Below are positions 14,170-21,315 of a stretch of DNA of 25,447 nt, in pieces. The notes beneath the pieces are model-generated. The model was not told where the DNA came from. It saw only the letters and a program-made list of their open reading frames with translations, and ran no database searches. The stretch spans positions 1 through 25,447 of the forward strand of contig DASZWW010000432.1 in assembly GCA_035546175.1 (NCBI GenBank). Reading direction: 5' to 3'. Origin of the DNA: DASZFV01 sp035546175. Lineage in GTDB: Bacteria > Myxococcota_A > Polyangia > Fen-1088. Each line of letters begins with the position of its first letter. Within the stretch, counting starts at the first letter, position 1. The position numbers were made by a program, and so were the translations under genes.

Positions 14170-14198
14170 AGGTATCGAATCGACCGGCCCTCTGTCAA
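14170..14198 (-). promoter_or_regulatory. Candidate promoter of the outer-membrane protein gene
   Basis: On the minus strand a consensus TTGACA (14198 to 14193) is followed 17 bp later by ATACCT, a weak -10. Transcription would start at about the ATG pair (14167/14161), so the mRNA would be nearly leaderless. The local AT-richness is unusual for this genome. Confidence 0.4.
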
Positions 14199-14261
14199 CG
14201 GGCGAGCCGGCCGACGGGCGCTGGATCTCGGTGGCGCGGCGTCGTAGGGTCTCGCCCCTCC

Positions 14262-14657
14262 ATGGCCGACACCGCTCAGTCGAGCAACCGCTCGTTCATG
14301 GCCATCGTGGGCGCGCTCGTGGCCGTCGTCGGCGTCGTGTTCCTGGTCGTGCGCGGCAGCCGGCCGTCCGAGCCCGACTCCGGGCCCGCGATGACGACCG
14401 TCATGATCGTCTCTGATCCGGCGGGCGCGACCGTGACGAACGCCGACGGCGGCGTGCTCGGCGTGACGCCGTTCGATCTCACCGTCCCCAAGAGCGACGG
14501 CGAGCTGCCCGTCACGGTGCGGCGCGACGGCTATCAGGACAAGCACGTGACCGTGCCGCTCTTCTCGGCCACGGGGCGCGTCGACGTCATGATGACGAAG
14601 GTCGGCGAGAAGCCGCCCGAGCCCCCCAAGCCGCCGCCGGACGGCTGGACGCCCTAG
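14262..14657 (+). CDS. Single-pass membrane protein with PEGA domain
   Basis: This 131-residue protein has a short cytoplasmic N-terminus and one membrane helix at about 12-31 (FMAIVGALVAVVGVVFLVV). A PEGA domain follows at about 43-112: MIVSDPAGATVT, GVTPFDLTVP, LPVTVRRDGYQDKHVTVP. The tail is Pro-rich (KPPEPPKPPPDGW). PEGA domains are extracytoplasmic beta modules often attached to surface proteins or kinases; here the module is alone, so a binding or scaffold role is likely. TAGGGT lies 11 bases before the ATG as a possible -10. The stop overlaps the stop of the convergent lipoprotein gene in the shared sequence CTAG. Confidence 0.85.
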   Translation: MADTAQSSNRSFMAIVGALVAVVGVVFLVVRGSRPSEPDSGPAMTTVMIVSDPAGATVTNADGGVLGVTPFDLTVPKSDGELPVTVRRDGYQDKHVTVPLFSATGRVDVMMTKVGEKPPEPPKPPPDGWTP

Positions 14658-15712
14658 TCGCCCGGACCGCCGGCCGCGGCGTCCAACCCGCCTGCGCCGC
14701 CGGTCCCGCCGCTCCCCGCGTCTTCGCCCCCGCCGCCGCCCTCTCCGCCGCTGCCACCGCCGCCGCTGCCCGTCATGCCGCCCGCCCCCCCCGTGCCCGC
14801 GTCGACGTCGACCTTCTTGAGGTAGAGCGTGCGCGCCCCGCTCTTGAGCGCGATCGGCTGTCCGTTGGCGCCCGTGAGCACCATCGTGTCGCCGGTCTGA
14901 CAGAAGGTGGCGTCGCGCACCGTGCGGCGCGTGGGGCTCGTGTCGAAGAGGTTGCCCTGGCCCGAGATGCTGTAGTGGTGGATGATGTTGCCGTCCTGCA
15001 CCCAGCCGCCCAAGTCCCCGACGGCGCTGCCGAAGGCGTCGGTCTCGAGATAGTGGAACGTGCAAGTGCAGCCGTCGCCCTCGTCCATGCACTGGAAGGA
15101 CGGCTCGCCCTTGACGACGTTCATGTAGGAGGGGTTGTTGGCGATGCCCGACATGTTGAGGTCGGTCGCGAAGTCGGCGCATGAGACGTTCATGCCGTTG
15201 ACGCCGAAGCACGAGCGCGCGACATGGAAGGTGGTCGTGGACGTCGCCGTGAGCTGGTAGAGGTACGTGCCACGCCCGGGGACGTTGGGATCCGCCGTGA
15301 ACGTCACGCGGCTGATGGCGTTGGCGGTCTCGATCTGGACGGCGTCGGGGTTCGCGATCGGCGTCGCCGGCGTCTTGAGCTTGCCGTCGGTGTCGAACGA
15401 CAGGTCCCAGCACCAAAACCCGCTCGTCTGCGCGGGCGGCGTCGCGCCCGTCTCTGGCTCGAAGTACCCGCGCGTCGTGTCGTAGTTCTGCGAGGGCCGC
15501 GACACGACGGGGAAGCTGCAGGTGTCCGTGACCTCCCACGTCCCGACGGGGCTCCCGCCGCACAGGCTGTCCTGGTCGCCGCACCCGCCCGTCGCACCCT
15601 TGCCCTTGCACCCCGCGCCCGCGACGCCGAGCAGGACGAGGGCGCCGAGCGCCGCGCCGGGGCGGCCTCGCCTTGTTCGAGAGCTCGTCGTCTTCGTCGC
15701 GGCGCGTGCCAT
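14654..15712 (-). CDS. Cys-containing lipoprotein, paralogue of its upstream neighbour
   Basis: This 352-residue secreted protein has an Arg-rich N-terminus, a hydrophobic core and Cys35 at the end of VAGAGC, so it is probably lipidated. The mature part starts GKGATGGCG and has LCGGSPVGTWEVTDTC. It continues with Cys pairs (FWCWDL, DGCTCTFHYLE, TFCQTGD) and ends in a long Gly/Ser/Ala tail with repeated GGAGG-like units after residue 310. The same order of motifs (CGG, W, C; then GC-x-C and FC) occurs in the gene just upstream, so the two are tandem duplicates that have diverged. The start lies four bases after the upstream stop, which implies translational coupling. I do not recognise an enzyme or transport domain. 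Confidence 0.85.
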   Translation of the reverse strand: MARAATKTTSSRTRRGRPGAALGALVLLGVAGAGCKGKGATGGCGDQDSLCGGSPVGTWEVTDTCSFPVVSRPSQNYDTTRGYFEPETGATPPAQTSGFWCWDLSFDTDGKLKTPATPIANPDAVQIETANAISRVTFTADPNVPGRGTYLYQLTATSTTTFHVARSCFGVNGMNVSCADFATDLNMSGIANNPSYMNVVKGEPSFQCMDEGDGCTCTFHYLETDAFGSAVGDLGGWVQDGNIIHHYSISGQGNLFDTSPTRRTVRDATFCQTGDTMVLTGANGQPIALKSGARTLYLKKVDVDAGTGGAGGMTGSGGGGSGGEGGGGGEDAGSGGTGGAGGLDAAAGGPGD

Positions 15713-15716
15713 GGTA

Positions 15717-16628
15717 CTACTGCATCGGCGTCATGACGAGGGTTCGCAGCCCCTGGACGCTCGAGAGGCTCCCGCCGCGCAGGCCCGACAGTTGGAGCGT
15801 GCCGTTCCTCGCGCAGAACGAGCTCCGCAGCGTCGTGGTCGACGCCGCGGCGTTCATCTGCGTGCCGTTCCACTGGAGCACCGTGCTGTCCTGGACGAGG
15901 ACCGTCGCGTCATTCGGATCGATCGCCCACGATCCCTGGTCCTGGACCTCGAGGTTGAACGTGTAGGAGCAGTCGCAGCCGCCGTCCGACGGGGCGTCGG
16001 CGCACATGATGTTCGTGAAGGTGGGATCGATGTTGGGGAGGGCGGCCGTCGTGTAGAAGGCCGTCAGCGCGGACGCGAGGTCGCTGCACTTGGCGCCGAC
16101 GGCGCCGTTCTGCATGAGGCAGTGGGGCGCGAAGTGCGTCGAGTTCTGGTCCTCGAGGAAGAGCGTCGTCGCGTAGCTGTGATCGTTCCCGGCGAGGAGG
16201 ATCGTCGAGGGCTTGTTGACGAGATCCCCGGAGATGTGGGGCGACTCGTGCCAGAGGTTGACGTTCTCGACCACGAAGCTCGGCGTGCCCGGCATGAACA
16301 CGAGGCCGGAGCACCAGTCGCCGCTCGTCGTCTGTTGCGCGACGACCGGGTTCGGCTGCGGCGTCGCGACCGTCGGCGCGAGCGGCGGCGTCGACTGGAA
16401 GTCCATGACGTCGGTCGGCTGGGCGGGGCGGAAGGTGGGGAGCTGGCAGACCTCGGAGACCTGCCACGCCGTCGTGCTCGCGGGGTTGCCGCCGCAGATG
16501 TCGAGCTGCGGGCAGTCGCCCTTCGCGCCCTTGCCGCACCCGGAGAGGGTCGGGGTGAGGCTCGCGCCGACCAGGGCCAGCACGCCGAGACTGAATCCGC
16601 CGCTACGCACGCGTTCGCCCGATCCCAT
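15717..16628 (-). CDS. Cys-containing lipoprotein, second paralogue
   Basis: This 303-residue lipoprotein has a clean lipobox LSGC (Cys31) after a standard signal sequence. The mature part begins GKGAKGDCPQLDICGGNP and continues with AWQVSEVCQLP, SGDWCSGLVFMPG, HCLMQNGAVGAKCSDL, GGCDCSYTFNLE and SSFCARNGTLQLSG. Cys spacing parallels the downstream lipoprotein, but this copy lacks the Gly-rich tail. It is the middle gene of a tight minus-strand operon: its ATG lies one base after the stop of the porin-like gene, and its stop lies four bases before the next start. It is likely attached to a membrane on the periplasmic side or at the surface. The function is unknown; partnership with the porin-like protein is inferred from coupling. 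Confidence 0.87.
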   Translation of the reverse strand: MGSGERVRSGGFSLGVLALVGASLTPTLSGCGKGAKGDCPQLDICGGNPASTTAWQVSEVCQLPTFRPAQPTDVMDFQSTPPLAPTVATPQPNPVVAQQTTSGDWCSGLVFMPGTPSFVVENVNLWHESPHISGDLVNKPSTILLAGNDHSYATTLFLEDQNSTHFAPHCLMQNGAVGAKCSDLASALTAFYTTAALPNIDPTFTNIMCADAPSDGGCDCSYTFNLEVQDQGSWAIDPNDATVLVQDSTVLQWNGTQMNAAASTTTLRSSFCARNGTLQLSGLRGGSLSSVQGLRTLVMTPMQ

Positions 16629-16629
16629 T

Positions 16630-18186
16630 TTAAAAGAAGAACCAGAAGCCGCCCTGCGCGCGGTTGTTGCGGGCGACGACGCTGAAGGGGGTGCCGGCGC
16701 CGAGGGTCTGGGCCGTGGTCTGGAACGAGGCGCAGATCTGGAACGCGGGCGTGACCGACCACCAGAGCGTGCCGTCGAAGTACTGACCCTTGTTCCACAC
16801 GAAGGGCTGGCCCTGGATCGGCGTGAGCGCGATGTCGTTCGTCGAGCGGATCCCGGAGTAGGTGCCCGAGACAGAAAGGGTCTTGCCCTTGTTGAAGGGC
16901 AGGTTGTAGCGCGCGTTGACCATCCACCCCTCCCAGTTGATGGTGTGGACGATGCCGTTCGCGTCGAACGTCACGATACCCTGATCGATGTTCGGCGTGT
17001 ACGCGGGCGCGGGCAGCACGTTCTTGGGGTTGGGAAGCGCGGGGAACAGCACGCCGCCGTTGAGCGTGAGGTAAAGGTCGCTCACGCCCGTGCCGCGCGA
17101 GTACTCGCCCGTCACGGACAGCCCGTTCGACAGGTCGTTGCCCGTCACCGGGATGATGGGGATGAACGCGTCGGCGGCGGCGCCCCAGCCCCAGACCTTC
17201 TGCGCGTCCGCGGTGATGGCCTCGAAGTCCGTGACGTACAGGCGCCGGCCGACGCCGGACACGGCGATCGCGAGGGGCGCGGCGACGGCCGGGCGCGGGC
17301 CTTGCGCCGAGGCGCCCTGCCAATCCTTGATCGAGAGCTTGAGGCCGGCTTGCAGATCCGGGACGCCGCCGTCGCGCGTCGCCGGGCGAACGCCCGCGAC
17401 GGCGATCTCGAGCGCGACGTGCTCGCCGCCGAGCTTCTTCGAGAGACGAAGCTGCACGTTGCGGTGGAAGAGCTCGCCCATGACGCCGAGGAACGCGGGT
17501 GTGCTCGGGAAGAAGCCCTGACCGCCCCAGCCGTAGAGATCGAACGTCTGGCCCACGAGGAGATCGACGACGGGCGTCTCCAGCTTGGCGAAGTAGTGCC
17601 GCAGGCGGATCGACGAGTACGTGTACTGCTGATCCTGGGTCACCGTCGTCGGCTGCACGCCGAAGAAGTCCGCCTCGAACTGCGACGACGCCTTGATCGA
17701 GCCGTAGTCGGGCGCGGCGACCTTGAAGCCGATGCGCGAGTCCTTCACCGTCCCCTGGAGGCGCGGGTTGTCGCCCGCGTAGGTGTCGGGGCGCGCGATG
17801 TTCTGGTTGAGGACCGTCTCGTTGAAGCTCTGGGTCGAGTCCCAGAGCGCGTCGAGCTCGAGCCAGCCGTAAAAGCCCATCTTCCAGCCGGGCTCGCCGT
17901 TCGCGAGCGGGGCCGGTCCCTTCGGCGCGGGGGCGACCGCCGGCGGGAGCGGCGTCGGAGCGGGCGGCGCCGCCGCCGTCTCGGCGACGTCGGACCTGGA
18001 GTCGGCGGCCTCGTCCGACTCGTCGTGCTTCGGCGGGGCGGCCTCCTCGTCCGCGGCGCTTTCGGCGGCTTTGGGCTTGGGTTTGGCCGCCCAGGTTCGA
18101 GCGGCGAAAAACGTCAGCGTGATGGCGACGGTCGCGCTCGTGCCTCGTCGCCAGCGGCTCTCTCTCCGACGGAAATCATCGCCCAT
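16630..18186 (-). CDS. Porin-like outer-membrane barrel (DcaP-like)
   Basis: This is a 518-residue exported protein. The N-terminus is Arg-rich with a hydrophobic stretch (TSATVAITLTFFAARTWAA) as signal peptide. A low-complexity Ala/Pro/Glu region of about 70 residues follows. A barrel-like domain then starts at GFYGWLELDALWDSTQSFN and contains RIGFKVAAPDYGSIKASSQFEADFFG, YSSIRLRHYFAKLETPVVDLLVGQTFDLYG, RNVQLRLSKKLG and GMVNARYNLPF-like strands. It ends in GGFWFFF, a strong barrel C-terminal signal. The pattern recalls DcaP-type porins, which pass small acids or saccharides; the cargo here is unknown. ATG 18186 is preferred over a start at 18240 because it places the basic region at the front. 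It leads an operon with two lipoprotein genes. Confidence 0.82.
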   Translation of the reverse strand: MGDDFRRRESRWRRGTSATVAITLTFFAARTWAAKPKPKAAESAADEEAAPPKHDESDEAADSRSDVAETAAAPPAPTPLPPAVAPAPKGPAPLANGEPGWKMGFYGWLELDALWDSTQSFNETVLNQNIARPDTYAGDNPRLQGTVKDSRIGFKVAAPDYGSIKASSQFEADFFGVQPTTVTQDQQYTYSSIRLRHYFAKLETPVVDLLVGQTFDLYGWGGQGFFPSTPAFLGVMGELFHRNVQLRLSKKLGGEHVALEIAVAGVRPATRDGGVPDLQAGLKLSIKDWQGASAQGPRPAVAAPLAIAVSGVGRRLYVTDFEAITADAQKVWGWGAAADAFIPIIPVTGNDLSNGLSVTGEYSRGTGVSDLYLTLNGGVLFPALPNPKNVLPAPAYTPNIDQGIVTFDANGIVHTINWEGWMVNARYNLPFNKGKTLSVSGTYSGIRSTNDIALTPIQGQPFVWNKGQYFDGTLWWSVTPAFQICASFQTTAQTLGAGTPFSVVARNNRAQGGFWFFF

Positions 18187-18360
18187 TCGGCACACGTGGG
18201 CGCTCAAATACCCTGGGCTGCCGCTTCGTAGCAACCACAATGTCGCTTACCCCGAGGCATCCGTTCGAAATGGCCCGCAACGCTGGGGGTGCGCCGATTG
18301 CACCGTTTTCCGCGTGGACCGCTTGAGGCACCGCAGCAGGCGAGGCCTTCGTGCATCCGA

Positions 18361-18390
18361 TTTGTCGTGGATGCGACAAACCCGTACGAT
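18361..18390 (+). promoter_or_regulatory. Candidate promoter overlapped by perfect 7-bp inverted repeat
   Basis: TTGTCG (18362-18367), 17 bp, then TACGAT (18385-18390) fits a vegetative-type promoter with two mismatches in each box. TTTGTCG (18361-18367) and CGACAAA (18374-18380) with spacer TGGATG form an exact inverted repeat covering the -35 and part of the spacer, as an operator would. Confidence 0.5.
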
Positions 18391-18417
18391 GTGTGTGGGA
18401 AAGTCGGCCGCGTCGAT

Positions 18418-18439
18418 CCAATCCCCTTAAACGGATTGG
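18418..18439 (+). repeat. Leader hairpin before the Cys/propeller lipoprotein
   Basis: CCAATCC and GGATTGG pair exactly around an 8-base loop, about 75 bases before the ATG at 18513 and inside the leader expected from the upstream promoter. There is no T tract, so it is more likely an mRNA stability or control element than a terminator. Confidence 0.45.
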
Positions 18440-18512
18440 TCTAGCCGGAAGCGCCCGGCGCCGCCCGAGCGGCGATCGTGCGGATCGTGAACCTGATGGT
18501 CAGGAGATAATC

Positions 18513-20381
18513 ATGCTGAAGACCTCGAACTTGATCCGCGCGGCCATGGCCGTCGGCTCCGTGCTGCTTCTCTCGTCGGCGCTCTCCGCGTGCGGCAGTG
18601 GCACCAACGGGCAGACCAAGCTTCAGGGAACGGCGGGATCGACGACGGGCGGCGGGAACGCGGGCTCGACCGGCACGGGCGGCAGCTCGACGCCGGGCAC
18701 GGGCGGCGGCACGGGCGGCGACATGAGCGGCACGGGCGGCAGCGCGACGACGGGCACAGGCGGCATGATGGGCGCGAGCGCCGCCACCTGCGCGACGTAC
18801 TGCACGGACATCATGAAGGCCTGCACGGGCGCGAACCAGCAGTACTCGGACATGGCGAACTGCATGAAGATCTGCTCGTACATGCCGCAGGGCCTGCCGG
18901 CCGACACGGGGACCGACTCGGTCAACTGCCGCATCAACTACACGAACGACAAGACGGTCGCCGACACCGCGACCAGGTGCCGCGGGGCCGGGCCGGAGAG
19001 CTACGGCACCTGCGGCGAGGACTGCAACACGTTCTGCACGGTGGCCACGAGCTACTGCTCGGCCGCGGGCGGCTACGCCGGCACGGCGCCGTACAAGTCC
19101 TTTGACGACTGCAAGATGTACTGCGAACAGTGGAACCGGCTGACCGACCCCACCGTCACCACCGGCGCCTACAACACGATGTACATGTCGGGCGCGAACC
19201 CGGACGACACCGCCTTCGAGTGCCGTTCGTACTACCTCTTCATCCAGGCGCTCCAGAGCTCGACCGCGCAGACGATGAACTGTCCCCAGATCGCGAACCC
19301 GAGCCCCAAGTGCGGGGCGGGTTACATGCCGCCCGACCTGGGCGACGCCGGCGCCGGCAGCGACGGGCCCGTGGCGACGTATGACGGCGGCATCATGAAC
19401 ACCATCAACAGCACGAACTGGAACGAGACGCTGTACCCGCCGAACAAGCGCAAGATGCTCCTGCGCGACGAGGGTGATCCCCACCTCGTCATGATCGACC
19501 TCTCCAAGACGCCGATCCTCGTGTGGAAGTCGGTCGCGTTGAACGACGCCTGGGCGCGCGCGGCTCAGCTCATCGGCAACAACCAGATCCTCGGCGGCCG
19601 CATCAACGGCTACGAGGTCTACGACTACAACACGGGCGCGACCGTGAAGTCGGTGACCAACTTCAACCCCTCGGAGTCGGCCTACCGAACCGTCACCGGT
19701 GAGACGATGCTCACGCGCCCCAACATCCTGACGTTCCTCGACAAGACCGACAAGGTGAGCCATCAGATCTCGCACGGCTACGGCTACGTCCGCGTGGGGC
19801 GCCCGACGCGCAACAATACGTACCTCATCCCCGCGGACACGACGGTCACCGAGATCGATGCCAAGGGCACCGTCCTGTGGAAGCTCAATGGCGGCGCCCC
19901 CGGCTGGGGCCACATCTGGGAGGCGCTGCTCCTCGGCCCGTCGGTGGGCGGCGGCAAGTGGAACGACGGCGACACGCTCCTTTGCACCGCCTTCGGCTCG
20001 TCGTGCGACGTCATCGACAAGACCACGCACAAGGTCACGTTCCGCTTCGGCACGCAGCAGATGGCCAACTGGGGCCCGATGAGCACGGCGACCTCGGCGA
20101 TGGTGAAGCCGAACTTCTTCTCCGAGTTCGAGATCCTGCCGAACGGCAACATCTTCACGGCCAACTGGCAGGGCCACGGCGGCGGCAACGGCGGGAGCGG
20201 GCTGCAGGTGCTGGAGTTCGACCCGAAGGGCAACCTCGTCTGGTACTGGAAGCAGGACGCGACGATCTTCTCGTCGATCCAAGGCGTGCAGGTCATGGAC
20301 GGCAAGAACCCGATGTACCTCCACGTGCAGGAGACGAGCACGGACAGCACGTGGCAGCCCGTCATGAACATGCCGCAGTAG
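18513..20381 (+). CDS. Lipoprotein with two Cys modules and a PQQ-like propeller C-terminus
   Basis: This 622-residue surface protein starts at ATG behind AGGAG. The lipobox LSAC (Cys27) is perfect. Residues 28-88 are a Gly/Ser/Thr tether built of GTGG units. Two related Cys modules follow. The first has C93-x3-C97-x6-C104-x12-C117-x3-C121 and then C139-R. The second has C171-x3-C175-x6-C182-x17-C200-x3-C204 and then C237-R, with extra Cys at 156 and 167. Residues about 290-622 are repeated beta strands with motifs such as MIDLSKTPILVWKS, TEIDAKGTVLWKLNGG, LPNGNIFTANWQGHGGG and LEFDPKGNLVWYWKQ, typical of PQQ-like or arylsulfotransferase-like propellers. It may be an envelope binding protein or enzyme; no catalytic residue is identified. 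It is transcribed divergently from the porin-like operon. Confidence 0.85.
   Translation: MLKTSNLIRAAMAVGSVLLLSSALSACGSGTNGQTKLQGTAGSTTGGGNAGSTGTGGSSTPGTGGGTGGDMSGTGGSATTGTGGMMGASAATCATYCTDIMKACTGANQQYSDMANCMKICSYMPQGLPADTGTDSVNCRINYTNDKTVADTATRCRGAGPESYGTCGEDCNTFCTVATSYCSAAGGYAGTAPYKSFDDCKMYCEQWNRLTDPTVTTGAYNTMYMSGANPDDTAFECRSYYLFIQALQSSTAQTMNCPQIANPSPKCGAGYMPPDLGDAGAGSDGPVATYDGGIMNTINSTNWNETLYPPNKRKMLLRDEGDPHLVMIDLSKTPILVWKSVALNDAWARAAQLIGNNQILGGRINGYEVYDYNTGATVKSVTNFNPSESAYRTVTGETMLTRPNILTFLDKTDKVSHQISHGYGYVRVGRPTRNNTYLIPADTTVTEIDAKGTVLWKLNGGAPGWGHIWEALLLGPSVGGGKWNDGDTLLCTAFGSSCDVIDKTTHKVTFRFGTQQMANWGPMSTATSAMVKPNFFSEFEILPNGNIFTANWQGHGGGNGGSGLQVLEFDPKGNLVWYWKQDATIFSSIQGVQVMDGKNPMYLHVQETSTDSTWQPVMNMPQ
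18640..18770 (+). repeat. Degenerate GC-rich repeats encoding the GTGG tether
   Basis: Units of the form ACGGGCGGC recur, encoding GTGGS/GTGGG. They form the flexible tether between the lipid anchor and the first Cys module and are likely to vary in copy number between strains. Confidence 0.65.
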
Positions 20382-20403
20382 CGAGCGCGCGCGTGGTACG
20401 GTG

Positions 20404-20440
20404 GGGCGGCGGCGCCGGCCGCCGCCCGGCCCGTCCGGGC
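20404..20440. terminator. Two adjacent GC-rich hairpins after the propeller lipoprotein
   Basis: GGGCGGCGG (20404-20412) pairs with CCGCCGCCC (20419-20427). GCCCG (20429-20433) pairs with CGGGC (20436-20440). They follow the stop at 20381 and precede the glycosyltransferase start at 20455. No T tract is present. They may end the upstream transcript, or fold in the leader of the next operon. Confidence 0.5.
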
Positions 20441-20454
20441 TTGGTGGACCTCAG

Positions 20455-21315
20455 ATGAGCCTCGTCGACACGGCCGACAGCGCGCGCGCAAGCGAGCTCG
20501 GGCGGCCTCGCGTCGTCGCTCTCATCCTGGCCTACAACGTCGAGCGGCTGCTCGAGAAGGCGCTGCGCAAGATCCCGGCCGGGCTCGTCGACGACGTGTT
20601 CGTCATGGACGACGGCTCGCGCGACGGCACGAGCGAGGTCGCGCGGCGGCTGGGCCTCACCGTCTACCGCAACGAGCGCAACCTCGGCTACGGCGGGAAC
20701 CTCCGCGAGGGGCTGCGCCGCGCGGTGCGCGACCATGGCGCCGACTACGTCGTCGAGATCCACGGCGACGGGGCGCAGTTCAACCCCGAGGCGATCGCCG
20801 CGGCCTTGCCCCTCATGCGGGCGGGCGTGCCGTTCGTCATCGGCTCGCGCTTCGTGCAGCGGGGACGGGCGCGGGCGAACGGCATGTCGCTCGCGCGGTT
20901 CCTCGCGAACAGGGGCCTCTCGGCGCTGGCGCGGCGGGTGCTGCGCCTGCCGCTCTCCGAGTTCCACTCCGGCTTCCGCATCTACGCGCGCGCCCTCGTC
21001 GAGACGCTGCCGCTCGAGGCGAACGCGAGCGATCACCTGTTCAGCTTCGAGATCCTCGCCCAGGCCGCCTACCACCGCGTCGACGTGCGCGAGGTGCCCG
21101 TCGAGGCGGACTACCTGAGCGAGCACACCTCGATCTCGCTCTGGCAGGCGACGGTCTACTCGTTCGACAACCTCGTGTGTCTCGGCAAGTACCTGCTCGC
21201 CAGGGCGGGGCTCCGCCACTCGGCGCAGTTCCCGCGGCGTCCGGCGGCGGTGGCCACGGCGGCGCTCGGGCCGGGTCCGGCGGTCCTGCCCGCGGCGGCC
21301 CTGCCCGCCGAATGA
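20455..21315 (+). CDS. Family 2 glycosyltransferase
   Basis: This is a 286-residue GT-A fold transferase of the dolichyl-phosphate-mannose-synthase-like GT2 group. The nucleotide-sugar site shows LILAYNVERLLEKAL at 23-37 and D52-D53 in VMDDGSRDGT, followed by NLGYGGNLREGLRRA. The metal-binding loop reads HGDGAQ at 103-108, with Asp105. GSRFVQRGRARANGM and the acceptor-side FHSGFRIYAR are intact. There is no membrane anchor apart from mild hydrophobicity, so it acts at the cytoplasmic face of the inner membrane. The C-terminus is Ala/Pro-rich. Its stop overlaps the start of the next gene by four bases (ATGA). It probably adds a sugar to a lipid carrier or glycan; the sugar is not known. Confidence 0.92.
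   Translation: MSLVDTADSARASELGRPRVVALILAYNVERLLEKALRKIPAGLVDDVFVMDDGSRDGTSEVARRLGLTVYRNERNLGYGGNLREGLRRAVRDHGADYVVEIHGDGAQFNPEAIAAALPLMRAGVPFVIGSRFVQRGRARANGMSLARFLANRGLSALARRVLRLPLSEFHSGFRIYARALVETLPLEANASDHLFSFEILAQAAYHRVDVREVPVEADYLSEHTSISLWQATVYSFDNLVCLGKYLLARAGLRHSAQFPRRPAAVATAALGPGPAVLPAAALPAE

Larger units (their letters stand above)
18187..18512. other. 326-bp divergent control region with three inverted repeats
   Basis: This is the longest stretch without a gene in the window, between the porin-like operon (leftward) and the Cys/propeller lipoprotein (rightward). It holds a small inverted repeat GGTGC/GCACC near 18287-18303, a perfect 7-bp repeat overlapping a possible promoter (18361-18390) and a leader hairpin (18418-18439). 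AT content is clearly higher than in the flanking genes. I see no small coding frame or RNA gene that I can support. Confidence 0.6.

Noticed and set aside
12477..15611. Open frame of 1044 codons on the minus strand
   Set aside because: It overlaps the PPK2, outer-membrane protein and lipoprotein genes in another phase and has Arg/Gly/His-rich shadow composition with no domain.
18241..18512. tRNA, riboswitch or small RNA gene in the long divergent gap
   Set aside because: I found hairpins but no cloverleaf, no known riboswitch core and no hairpin followed by a T tract.
18640..18770. CRISPR-like or satellite array
   Set aside because: The units are short, degenerate and in frame, encoding a Gly/Thr-rich tether. 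There are no regular spacers.
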